A DNA stretch of 64,000 nt from contig CAJNOI010000029.1 of NCBI GenBank assembly GCA_905250115.1, positions 682,001 through 746,000 on the forward strand, given 5' to 3'. Positions within the stretch are counted from its first letter, which is position 1; every line of letters starts with the position of its first letter. The translations under genes and the position numbers were made by a program. The notes beneath the pieces were generated by a model. That model saw only the letters and a list, made by a program, of their open reading frames with translations. It did no database searches and was not told where the DNA came from. The DNA comes from Adineta steineri. Its lineage: Eukaryota > Rotifera > Eurotatoria > Adinetida > Adinetidae. Below are positions 25,401-36,163 of this stretch, piece by piece.

Positions 25401-28197
25401 GCTTTTCGCTGATTTCTTTAATATACAATACCACTTTCTATTTATTTAATCAAATGAAACCTTCTTCTATGTTTGTAATGTATAACATTGCCTAAATAGT
25501 TATTACTGTATAAGAAAAATCAAGAAAATTTCGATAATCATGTTGATAGTAGTTTCGAAAAGATAATTTCTCAACGAACTCTTAATCCTTTTGTTGCAGT
25601 GATTTATCTACCGGGAGGGCAAGGACGGCGGCGTCCTTTCGGAGAACAATTTCGCCCCCCCCCCCCCCCCCCCGAAAAATGCACTTTTTGTGCTTATACT
25701 ATGTATTTGCCCTCCAGAAATTAAGTTTTCATCCTCCCGGAAATCGCTGTCACACTCTCGAAAGGAAAAACCTAGATAAAACACTTTTAATAATTGCTCG
25801 AATATATTTATTTGCAATTATCTATTGAATAGAATACTTCGTTCACAATATCTACTTAACATAGTAATTAAAAAGCTATATATTACTTAGAGGAAAAATG
25901 TCATGGCAAAACGATTTATGTATTTAAGACAATAGTCAAGAAATACTTCAGTGATATCACTCTCATTGAAAGCTCGTAAATTTTAAACTGCGTATCTCAA
26001 TTATACGAATTGTCTTATCATAATATCGATCAGATTTAAAAAATCGAAACTTACTAGATTATTAATTTCTTTTTCGCGATCAGGTGCTGATCTTGCAGTT
26101 GCCTAAAAAAAATCATATTTAATAAAATAATGAATATTATTATAAAAGAAAAAGAAAGAGACGTGCTTTTGACGGATTAAATTAACTGAAGAATTATTTT
26201 TATTGATTTCTTATGATTTTCATCATAAAACATTTGTTCCTATTTATATTATTGTCATAGATAATAAGACGTATTTACTTTATTCTAAATAAATATCAAT
26301 TCTATTTGCGCCGGGTATATATTCAATTGAGTTAAGTAAATAGAACATATCCATTTTTTACCTGTATTAATTCTACAATAATATAAATAGGAACAATCTG
26401 AGTTATATGTAGATATAAGAAAACATTCCGAAGAAGAGAATATCATGCTTAATCAACTCTACCTCACTGCACTATAAACGAGAAAAATTTCGATTTTTTT
26501 TTGTTCTGTTATTTCCAAAGGGAAATTTGTTTTTGTCTCAATAATCTAGACTTACCTTAATCATTGTTGATGTTTGCATATCAGTTAATTTTTTAATACA
26601 TCGTTGTCCGGGAACAATGTTACAAACCTTTAAAAATAAAAATAAATAAAACATTCTTTTAATTCAAATTATACTTCAAGTGGTAAATATGTATGTTTTT
26701 GTTCTTGACCAACTTGTAAACATGGTAAATGTGGATATTGTAATTTCATATGATGTTTTTCATAGAAATATTTAGCAACAGTACATTCAACTGTTTGACC
26801 ACTTTCAAGTTGAAGTGGAAATCTATAAGAAACAAAATTCTAATTAGGTTATTCTTGGTAATTAACTTACGTTTGATATTGTGCTGGTTTTCGTGTTACA
26901 TTACAAACACGATATTTACGTTTCATATTACCACAATGAGTTATTTCGATTTTAAGACCTAAATATCAATAAATCATTTAAAATGACAATAAAATAATCT
27001 TACAGAGAGGAAAAAAAGATGTTCGATATTTTCTAATACTCATTCTAATCAAGAAATCTTACCTTTGATTTCTTTTGTGAATTTCACTCGTTGTGCATCA
27101 TTTAATGGTCGTCGTTGTTCTTGTATATCTCGTATATCTAATACTTCACACATAAAATCAATCACTGGTTGTGATTTATAAAAAGCAGTAGCACTAACTA
27201 AAAGAAAATGTTTTTTTTGAGATCAATAAAAACAAAAGAATTCTTATTTTATATACCATCAATGTTTAATGACATTCGCCAATAAGATGGTCGAACGGAT
27301 TGATGAAAACCAAACCATACTTCACGACCACCACCCAATGGATTATATTGAATATCAGGTGGTGAAAAAAATGAACGACCAACAGGAGTATATCTAAATA
27401 TAGAAGATTTTATTAAACAAAAATATTTCATAGTAGAGAAAATATTCAAATGTCAATATAAAAGCTCAAGATTTTTAACCTGTAAAATCTGTTGATAAGA
27501 AAAAAGATAATTGAGATATATTTTGTATTTTCAAATTTCTCTATACTACTTACTTCATGCTTGGTAAATGTCTCATAATAACATCAAGTGCTGAAACAGC
27601 TTCATTCGATACTGGTGGTCCACCATGTCCTTGTAAAGCTTCTTGTAAACTAACTAAACTAACTTGTGCAACCCATTTAATTTGTACTTTAAAACAACGA
27701 TCACGTCCTTCGCCCGGACCTGGTAAAGTAACTTCAAGTTCAATACGCTCACGACCAAATGGTAATGGATCTTTTGTATATAAATTTCGTTTTCCATCAA
27801 ATGCTGGATGTTGTGTATTGAAAATATTTTGAAATTTATTAACCATTGTATCAATTATTTCACGATTAACACGTTTTGGACATTTATCTGGTTGTATATT
27901 AAGATCGTAATGTTGAATAAGTATTGGAGGTATACGAATTGAAAAATGATTTGCACGTAATTTTATTGCACGACCTTCACGACCAAAATCTGGTCGAGGA
28001 GGTGGTGATAAATCAAGTGGAGGATTAAGCATTGTCATTATACCACTTCCAGGTGGTGTTGATGAAGAACCTGATGAACTTGCACTTGTATTAATAATAT
28101 TATTTTGTTGTTGTTGTTGTTGATTATTTCCATTACCATTTCCACTACCTTGTAAAACTGCAGAAGATGTTGGTTGACCAATAGGTGGAAGAAACAT
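22445..28197 (-). CDS. AGO: Argonaute, AGO1/2 clade, slicer-competent (12 exons, 904 aa)
   Basis: Small-RNA-guided silencing protein of the RISC complex. Exons from the ATG: 27554-28197, 27257-27393, 27063-27197, 26871-26958, 26675-26822, 26556-26627, 26055-26102, 25101-25223, 24474-25046, 24091-24420, 22633-22934, 22445-22559; phases fit throughout. Order: Gln/Asn/Gly/Ser-rich leader, N domain from [17 protein letters not shown]1 ([25 protein letters not shown]), PAZ ([28 protein letters not shown]), MID ([16 protein letters not shown]), PIWI, and the usual terminal MYFA. The catalytic DEDH tetrad is complete: [22 protein letters not shown] and YYAHLVAF. It is very close to animal AGO1/AGO2 rather than Piwi or worm-specific WAGO types. 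Introns of 1.15 kb (22935-24090) and 0.83 kb (25224-26054) stand out; the second holds a hAT-like MITE. Confidence 0.97.
25597..25786. mobile_element. hAT-like MITE in an Argonaute intron (about 190 bp) with a C19 run
   Basis: The left end reads CAGTGATTTATCTA and the reverse complement of the right end reads AAGTGTTTTATCTAG, so the ends are inverted repeats. A second inverted pair (CCGGGAGG at 25611-25618 and CCTCCCGG at 25733-25740) lies inside. The right terminal base is T where G is expected, and the 8-base flanks do not match, so the copy looks old. The body is GC-rich compared with its surroundings and contains an uninterrupted C run at 25655-25673. Its ends resemble those of the element at 29808-29912. 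Confidence 0.7.
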
Positions 28198-28401
28198 TGT
28201 GAATAAACAATTAAGAATGTATAAGCGCGTATGTGTGTATTTGTCAAAAGAAGACGAAAAATATGCGTGCCGGGGCTCACATTCGACGAACCATACTAAA
28301 ATAAAAAGATTTTCAAAAAAGATATATAGATATATTTGTAATAAATAAATAACATGTAGAACATATGATTAGGATGAAGGTAGCAATCAGATAGTATATA
28401 C

Positions 28402-28417
28402 AATGGCCTCGGCCATT
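28402..28417. promoter_or_regulatory. Palindrome AATGGCC-TC-GGCCATT upstream of Argonaute
   Basis: Seven-base perfect arms around a 2-base centre, 205 bases upstream of the Argonaute ATG in otherwise AT-rich DNA. It could be a dimeric-factor binding site. Function is inferred from form and place only. Confidence 0.35.
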
Positions 28418-29807
28418 AAGGATTATCTATTCTCTATACATGCGTTCTTATCTTTGTTTAAATTAAATAAATAAATAAATATACGAAAAAAAAACCTTGA
28501 AGAAAAAAATAATCATATAGAAAAAAATTTAAAGAAGAAATAAAAATAAATAATAGAAAATAACCGTTAAAGATTTTATAGAGGTCGCTAATTGATAGCA
28601 AATTGTGATAAACTCATAGTTTTTTTATTATATACTATATACTTTAAGAAGAATGTGAGTGTTTTAGTCTTCTACGATTGTGTCAAAAAGAATTTAATAA
28701 ATATAAAAATCGTTTTATAAAAAAAAAGATCAATATTGCTTAAATATGCTCGTTGTACATGTCCTTCTTAATCAATATTATGTTTTAATTTTATTGTTAA
28801 ATATTGATTTAATATAATATTTTTCTTCTACTCTATCCGAGTGTGTTATTAATAATAAATATATAAATAAAAGAATAGAGAAAATAAGTCGACATTATTA
28901 GTCACAATAACCAATGATATTATCATCTAATAAAATGAGTCTGTCTCATGATATTCATATATTGGATACCGATAGAATATGAAGGAAAGGTCATTTATTT
29001 ATGCTTATTGACATAGAAGATTATCTAAATCATCCTTATGTCACATAGAACTTCGATTATTAGTTTATTATCATCATCATTATAAATAAATGATCTTTTG
29101 AAGAACACAAACGATTGAATGTAAACATTTATTTTAAGACATTATTAGGTGAATGATAGTAATTAAAGTTTGTAAATTCGAAGAGAAACTTGTTTAAATA
29201 TATTTCACGTTCGGAGCAATGGTAAATATTTACATTATATTATCTATTTTTCTCTCTCTTTCTGTCTATCTATATATTCTAATTCAAGTGGTGACATACA
29301 ACGAACATTGTAAATAAACCTCTTACTAAATATAATTCTTGAATTAATTATCGTTTTTATTACACAATTAGTTAAATAGAAAGACCTTGAATTTCTATTT
29401 CTATATTGATCAATAAATTTAATTTTTATTCTTTTTCTTAATATAAATAGAATAAATAAGACAGTTGTATTTCATAAAAAAATCTTCTAAATTTCTCTTG
29501 TTCTATATATTTATTGCTGTAACCTTGAATATATTGCATTATCATGAAATTATGAATGTCATTCATCGTATGATTATTTAAAAATAGATTGAGTAAAAAT
29601 TTTTGTCTGTGTCAATTAATCATATTATTACTTTTTACATAGTAGTAGAATGACATTCATCAATGCATATAAAATGAGTGTTTGCTGAAGTAAAAACTAA
29701 AAAAAAGGCGGGCAATATACACTTTTGTCTAAAAATTTTTTTAAATAAACAATCAATCTGTTTGAAAGGTGTCAAAGTAAATAAAACCTGATATATATAA
29801 AAGTCAC

Positions 29808-29912
29808 CAATGTTTTATACAGGTTACGTTTTTCGGATGGGCGAAATGAAAATTCAGAGTGGGTGAATCGAAATCTGAGGTGGGCGTCGCTCACCCGCTA
29901 CATAAAACACTG
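29808..29912. mobile_element. hAT-like MITE, about 105 bp, intergenic
   Basis: Left end CAATGTTTTATACAGGTTA; reverse complement of the right end CAGTGTTTTATGTAGCGGG. Flanking octamers AAAGTCAC and CATGTGAC agree at only 5 of 8 positions, so any target duplication is eroded. The GC-rich centre (GTGGGCGTCGCTCACCCGC) stands out from its surroundings. Confidence 0.65.
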
Positions 29913-30210
29913 CATGTGACTATCTTATCTACTATATCAAACGTATATGATAAAGAAACGCGGGATAGTCAAGCGAAGAGTATAGATCTCTGAATTATAA
30001 ATAATTTAATTTCCTTTATCCGTTGATTTCTCAATCGTAAATATTATTTTTTTGAACGATCTATGTATTTCAATCGATGCATCAGAGGCATTAACAACTA
30101 ATAATACTATCGATAAGTTTCTGTTGGTTTTCTCTTTGAAATGAAACCCGAAACAAAATTTATTAATAAAGTTAAAAAAAGAGATTTTCACTTTATAAAG
30201 AAAATATTAA

Positions 30211-30976
30211 TCAAGCATGTTTTGAAGGTATAATTGATTTAAAATATAATAACGATGTATTGAAAGGATTATTATCTACTAATTCATTAATAGTTGTATT
30301 TCCTTGAAGATCATCTCCAACTATATGATTTGACATTGATTGAATACGTTCATCCATGGTTGGATTAGTCCATACCATTAATGAAGGTAAAGATTTTGTT
30401 CGAAATTTAATTGTACGTGTGGGATGCTTTGATATTGATTGCGCTGAATGACGAATATATGATGATGGTACTGATGGTTTAAGAATAAGATTAATAACAG
30501 GTACATGCGCATCATGATCAGTTGGTAAATTTATTTTAGGATAAAAATTATTCTCCTAAAAAAATACAATAGTGAATTATTTATTTTATTTTTAAAATTT
30601 ATACTTCTCGTTTAATTTTGTTTATTCTCGAATTTTTCTTTTCGAATTCATTTCGATCAACTAAATAAAGATCATCATTATTTGATTGCATATTCATTGG
30701 TAATTGATTACGAAATATTCGTGCTAATTTATGTTTAGTAATAAATAAATGATTGTTAGCAAAATCATTTCGATAATATGGGTTATGTCCATCATCACTA
30801 CTATTCATAGTAGTTATTGCTGGTAAAAATGATTCACTTGCATTAAGACGTTCATAGGAGGATCGTGTATTCTTTAAAATTGGTGCATGTGGATGGTATA
30901 ATGGAGAACGGTATCCAATTATTGGTTGTCTCTGACGATGATTATAGGTAGTAAAAAATCGTGTATTCAAATTCAT
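30211..30976 (-). CDS. Unrecognised basic protein, 238 aa, two exons
   Basis: Exons 30605-30976 and 30211-30555 join in phase across a 49-base intron with clean GT and AG ends, giving a stop at 30211. The first exon encodes MNLNTRFFTTYNHRQRQPI and a Tyr/His/Arg/Asn-rich stretch; the second encodes PVINLILKPSVPSSYIRHSA, then a basic TIKFRTKSLPSLMVW and an acidic/Asn-rich end (LVDNNPFNTSLLYF). No signal peptide, membrane segment or known domain is visible. Similar codon choice to its neighbours and the clean intron argue that it is real. It lies 276 bases downstream of DRC3 on the same strand, so a link to cilia is possible but unsupported. Probably lineage-restricted. Confidence 0.6.
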
Positions 30977-31252
30977 CTCTTATTGTTTTTTGTTTCTTTT
31001 ATTAAGTAATTTTCATATTTTTCCTTAATTTAGTTTCTCTTTCTATTTCCGCTACAATGGCAAAAAAAATGTAAAAAAAAAAGAAGGAAAAGAAAACTAT
31101 TGTAAATAATTGGCTTTGTCAATAATAATGTACTTTTCTCTTTGTTCGTTATTTTTCTTTAAATATAATATTTATTCAATGAACAGAAGAAGTAGAAGAA
31201 GAAGAAAAAAATAGAAAGAAAAAATTTAATTTATTTTTCTTCGTTCTTATTA

Positions 31253-34200
31253 TTACATGTCTTCAATATCCGCTCGTAAATAATCAATAAGACGACTAAT
31301 TTCAATAATACGTTTACGATTTCGGTTATATTCTTCATCTTCATGAATATTATCCACCATTGTTGTTAACCAATTTGATATACGTGAAAACATTTCATCT
31401 TCACGTTGATCGAGTTTTGATCGATGAATTTCATCGGATGTTTGACAAGCATTCAATATTGTATCTTTATCAGCAAATAACTATTAAAAAAAACGTATCA
31501 AAAGTTTTCTATATAATATGAAATTTAATCTACAAACATCTCGTGTTTCATCAGGAAATTCATCATCGAGTTCACCTTTCATATACCGTTCAACAGCTGC
31601 TACACATAGATTAATAATAGATTCATTGAAAAATGCTTGTAATTCTCGTAATAAACCAAAATTTGCACGCATAGATTCTGTAAAATTTGAAACCATTTCA
31701 CCTAAATTTCGTTCAAATGTTTGAATTGTTTCCTAAGAAAATTATATTAAATATGTATAGTTTAATAAAATCGATAAGGTTACTTCTAATTGATCGACAA
31801 GTGCAATTTCTAATGCCATTAATTTATTACGAAGATTTGTTAAAGCGTCATCATATTCAGCTGCAACTGCTGATGATACACCTTGTTGTTCAAGATCTTC
31901 TTTTGCCTATAAAAATAAAATATTTCAAAGATAATAGAAGATTTTCTAGTATTTGGTTTTTATACGAAAGAAAAATTGAAACATTTTAAGAACTGTATTA
32001 TCCTTTTTGTAATGAAAAAAATGTTACAAAAATCTATCAAGCTTACTATCTGAATGTTCGAACGAAGCTTATATTTTTTCTCTATACCGTGGAAAATACT
32101 GTAACTCACGAGGAAACTTTCTCAGATGTTTCAGCCCTTTAGATCTCATCTTTTAGCGATAGGTAGACTTCTAGAGGATTTATCCTCTCGCGCCTTAATT
32201 TCCGAGATATTGAGGTTTTGATAAGGCCTCAGTTTTTTATAGATGTTGGAGAAAATATAAATATTCGAAAAAATTCATATCTCCCAAAAGCTATGTTTTA
32301 GAAAATGTAAAATTTTGTGTACAATCTAGTCTAACCGAGGCTACAATATGTTGAAAGTCTTAAGTCCAACATTTGACGGCACGTCTTTGCTTACACTCTT
32401 GGATCCTATAGGAAGAATTCTACAAAACCTCGATATCTCGGAAGATAAATTCTCTAGAAATTTTTTCTACCTCATTGAGGTCTAGCTATCGCCAAAAGAT
32501 GGGACATAAAGGGCTTGAATATCTGGGAAAGTGCCCTTGTTAGCATTTTGTTACCATCGCGAGTTATTAACAAAATCCGAAACTATGGATAAGCTATCTA
32601 TACTCTTATATTGTAAAAAACTGATTACGATGTAAAAGGCTGGCCAAAAAGCCTTCAACAATCGATCCGATCGGTTCGGACGTAAATCCAATGAAATTCA
32701 TAGATTCTTGGAAATAGATATACTTGAAAGCCGTGTGAAGGACCTTAGTAATGAAATTTATTTACTTGATAAGTAATAAATATTATTAAAATTTTCGATT
32801 TTTTTCAAAATAAGTTAATAAAGTAACTTACAAATAATTGTGTTCTATATTCTTTAAATTCATCAACAATTACTGCTGCTCGACGTGTATTTTCATCTTT
32901 TGCTTCATTAACACATATCCAAAAATCATCAATTTCTTTATCTCGTGTTTCTTTTTCCTGAACAAAATACAAAAAAGTAAATTTTCATTTCGTTTATAAA
33001 TGAAATTTTTACTTTTAAACCAAATTCAAACATTGTATGAACAATAGCAACAAATTTTTCTTCAATTTGTGCTACTAGTTCATCAGCACCGGGTACAAGA
33101 AGTAATTTTTGTCCTTCAGAGTCGTCTTTAAACATTGCTGTAAATAGTTGATTTTGATCCATATTTTCAACAAAAGCTTCCTATTAGATTCAAATTTCTA
33201 TTTTTAAGTATTTAAATAAATTTAGAAAAACATTTCTACTTTATGTAATTGATGTTGTTTCTTTTTATCATCAGATTTTTTATCTTTTTCTCGATCTTGA
33301 TCTTCAGTTGTTATTAATTGTTGAATTTGAATTTCATATTTTTTCAATGCTTCTTCTCTCTAAACAAAAAATACAATTTTAATAAAAATTAATAGTAAGT
33401 ATTATAACATACAGGTGCTTCATCAATAAGTTTATAATCAAGAAAATGTATTTGTGGTAAATGAGCAATTGTAAATGTATAATAATCTGGCTTAGATGCA
33501 AATGGATTACCACGAAGACAAACAGTTCGAAGATTATCAAAACGACGTAAATAACGAATCTATATGATAAAGAGACAACATATACTGACTTTGTTCAAAA
33601 CTGTTCATATATAGTACAAACAGTAATAAAATTTCTATGATTTAGAATCTACAGAAATGAACGGAATCATGAGTTCTGAATGCAATTACTTAGATAATAC
33701 TTTTAATGGAACTATAATAACAAAAAAAATAAATGTGAAAACTTCGGATTTTATCCGAGAGTGATGTGTACTGCAAAAAGCATGTATGGAAATGATAGAG
33801 AAATATCAGTATTTTTGCAATAACTCGAGAATGACTCATCCAATTAGCCCCAAGTTCGAACTCGACTGAGATCTTAATGAGACTGAATTGTGTAGAAAAT
33901 CTCATCCAAACCTGCCTCTCCTTTCGAAAGCTTTCGTGTATACGGCCAGCCAAACATACTGACCGATTCTAGAGTGTACTCACTTTTTGAGTACACAACA
34001 AGGAATAGTAAGTTATACAAATGTTTTCAAAGTCTTATTTTTTTAAAAAGCTACTGACTATGCAAATTTCGTATTTTTATAACATTTATCCCCGATCTAC
34101 TATTTTAGTATAGACTATGTATGGAATTTTAAAGATATTCCAAAAACTACTCAGATATTTTAAATCATTTGTTAACTGTCGATAAATTCTCTACAAAATA

Positions 34201-34975
34201 TTTTCGCGAATTATTTCCACTGACATTTGAATAACTAAAAAGAAATATCGAAATTATTTTTTTGGTTTGTATAAAAACACGATTAATTTTAATATATCGT
34301 TTAAGATTCCTTTCAATTCAAATAATCATATTAAATTGACTTTATTACTAAGCTCGAGTACAATTTAATATTCGTTATAAAATAATGAACTTCGTTTATT
34401 TTAACAATATTTTCTTACTAACGCTATTTTCGTCGTCGACTTGATTGTTTCCAATAGAAAACACATTGAGTTTTTTAAGTGTATCCATATTTTCAATATT
34501 TGTTATTCGATTATTATATAATGATAAATCAGTTAATTCAGTTAAAGTATCTAAACCTTCAATATTTGTTATATTATTAAATGAAAGATCTAAAATAAAA
34601 TTATTTTAATACATACATCTATATTTTTATATTTAATAGTTTACCTAACCAAGTTAATTTCTGTAATGTATCAAGTCCTTCAATACGTTCAATTATATTA
34701 TTATCCATTTGGAGTTTTGTCAAATTACTAAATAGCCAAAGATTTTCCATTCGAAGAATACCTAATGAAAAGACAAAAAACAATAGAAATAACATTTGTT
34801 TTAGAAATTAATTACTTCGAAAATCTAAACGAAGTGAATTCACAGCACTATAATCTAATTTATCTTCTTTTGGTACAACTTGATTGTCTCCATCAGCTCG
34901 TAATGATTCAACAGCATTTTGAAGCATATCCATTGATACAACTTCCGGTTCGATTGCATCGTATAATCGAGCCAT
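31253..34975 (-). CDS. DRC3: Dynein regulatory complex subunit 3 (LRRC48), 516 aa, 10 exons
   Basis: Subunit of the nexin-dynein regulatory complex that links outer doublets of motile cilia. Exons from the ATG: 34816-34975, 34645-34761, 34423-34589, 33413-33559, 33240-33359, 33013-33180, 32832-32957, 31784-31906, 31538-31732, 31253-31480; the sum is exactly in frame and close to the usual length of about 520. The N-terminal [19 protein letters not shown] matches the family start. It is followed by leucine-rich repeats ([51 protein letters not shown]), the cap [20 protein letters not shown], then long coiled coil with [20 protein letters not shown] and a conserved tail [20 protein letters not shown]. 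Motile cilia fit the wheel organ of a rotifer. Introns at 31907-32831 and 33560-34422 are enlarged; the first contains a foldback transposon. Confidence 0.95.
32102..32566. mobile_element. Long-TIR foldback element in a DRC3 intron, about 465 bp
   Basis: The two outer 140 bases or so are imperfect inverted repeats. TAACTCACGAGG at the left pairs with TAACTCGCGATGG (reverse complement of the right), and the pairing continues through CAGCCCTTTAGATCTCATC versus CAAGCCCTTTATGTCCCATC, GCGATAGGTAGAC versus GCGATAGCTAGAC, and TTCCGAGATATTGAGGTTTTG. The arms could form a long hairpin in the pre-mRNA. A TA may be the target duplication, but the ends are not sharp. No protein is encoded. Confidence 0.7.
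33690..33996. repeat. Less AT-rich block with a terminal hairpin in a DRC3 intron
   Basis: Inside the 33560-34422 intron is a patch with higher GC than normal intron sequence. It ends in a perfect 9-base inverted repeat (GTGTACTCA at 33974-33982, loop CTTTT, TGAGTACAC at 33988-33996). It contains AATAACTCGAGAATGACTC, loosely like the ends of the foldback element. It is probably a fragment of another dispersed repeat, but I cannot find both ends. Confidence 0.35.
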
Positions 34976-35278
34976 TTTTCAAATACTAAACTTGTGGATT
35001 TTTGTCTTAGTGACAATTTGATCAAAGATGAAGTTTTCATTTCTTATGTTCTTTTAAATTGGTTTCTAGGAGAAATGATAAACAATTTATATTGTTTTTT
35101 TTTGTAAAGTATCTTATATTATTTTGAAATCAAAATTTTTTTTAAATCAAAAGTTAATTATAAAAATAATTTATTAAATTCATTTATTAATATCGATTGA
35201 AAGAGACATCTATCGGTGGTATATAATGAATTTTGATGTTATATATCAAAATCAATTCAAATACTGTTCCTATTAATA

Positions 35279-35452
35279 CAGTGGCGAATCTATGATTTTG
35301 AAAGGGGGGAGGGGCAATATCGGCTAAAAACTATTTTTTGGGACCGATCGAAGTAGGGTGAACCTATTTTTTCGTTCATTTTTGCTGTAAAAAATCTAAA
35401 AACAGTTTCTGAAGGGAGGGACGACCGTCCCCTGCCACTAAATCCACATCTG
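35279..35452. mobile_element. hAT-like MITE, about 174 bp, G-rich family
   Basis: Left end CAGTGGCGAATCTATG; reverse complement of the right end CAGATGTGGATTTAGTGG. Flanking octamers TATTAATA and CATTAACA match at 6 of 8. The body has a G run (GGGGGGAGGGG) and GGCTAAAAACTATTTTTTGG, which is nearly identical to the core of the element at 59038-59124, so the two are members of one family. Confidence 0.75.
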
Positions 35453-35672
35453 CATTAACATAAACTGCTACAGTCGGGATTTCAGAATTTGACCAACACA
35501 CTTATAGGAAATTTGCCAATGTCCCTATGGGATTACGTATATGTAAAAATAGCTCCTAGTACCTATATTGAGGAGTTTAAACGATAATATGCTTATTCTA
35601 ATAATACTGAATTCATTTTTTACACGTATTCAATGCAAATCTTATATAATTACAGTTGATGAGAATCTGCTG

Positions 35673-35901
35673 CAGTTACCCATGTCATTAAAATCGACGA
35701 TTTTATCGTAATTAATCGGCCAATTAATTATGAGATCTATCGCGATTAAATTGTTAAAATAGGCGATTTTTTGAAAAGATCTTGATTCATAAAGGGTTCG
35801 ACGAAATAATCATTTGTTCACTGTGATATGATTGTCGGTTTCTTCAAAAATCGCGATTCACCACCCAAACTGAGGCGATTTCAAAGACATGGGTACGCCT
35901 G
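35673..35901. mobile_element. Putative MITE with TACCCATGTC termini and repeated AATCG motifs
   Basis: Left end CAGTTACCCATGTCATTAA; reverse complement of the right end CAGGCGTACCCATGTCTTTG. Between them, AATCGNCGATT/GCGATTTT-type motifs recur in both orientations (near 35691, 35737, 35763, 35850 and 35876). The flanking octamers do not match, so its class is uncertain; the CAG start hints at hAT. Confidence 0.55.
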
Positions 35902-36163
35902 AAATTTCGCTAATAATGAATGTTTTATTGATGAAGAGACAATAAACCCTACAATCATTATAACTTTCTTGGTCTATATTGGACATATTTATTTTAAAAG
36001 CTATTTAATTAAATTCATAAGATAAAAAAGAAAAGAATTTCTACTGTTGTGTGTAAATAATAAAACACAATATATGATTAAAAGGCATACATAATTAGAA
36101 AAAAATGCTGAATATTGAGAAACAAAAAAGAGAAATTATATTGTAAAAATAAAATTCAACGTT

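Larger units (their letters stand above)
28198..30210. other. Intergenic region upstream of Argonaute
   Basis: Holds the Argonaute 5' UTR and promoter near 28200-28500 and the 3' flank of the next gene near 30200. A 16-base palindrome lies at 28402-28417 and a MITE at 29808-29912. The rest is AT-rich with no gene recognised. Confidence 0.6.
34976..36163. other. Intergenic region between DRC3 and the extended synaptotagmin
   Basis: Holds the DRC3 promoter on its left and the synaptotagmin 3' flank on its right, with two MITEs between (35279-35452 and 35673-35901). No gene recognised. Confidence 0.7.

Noticed and set aside
27557-27832. Plus-strand 91-codon ORF
   Set aside because: Antisense shadow of the first Argonaute exon.
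29560-29660. Inverted pair GAATGTCATTC and GAATGACATTC as transposon ends
   Set aside because: The arms are short, AT-rich, lie close together and have no target duplication; likely chance.
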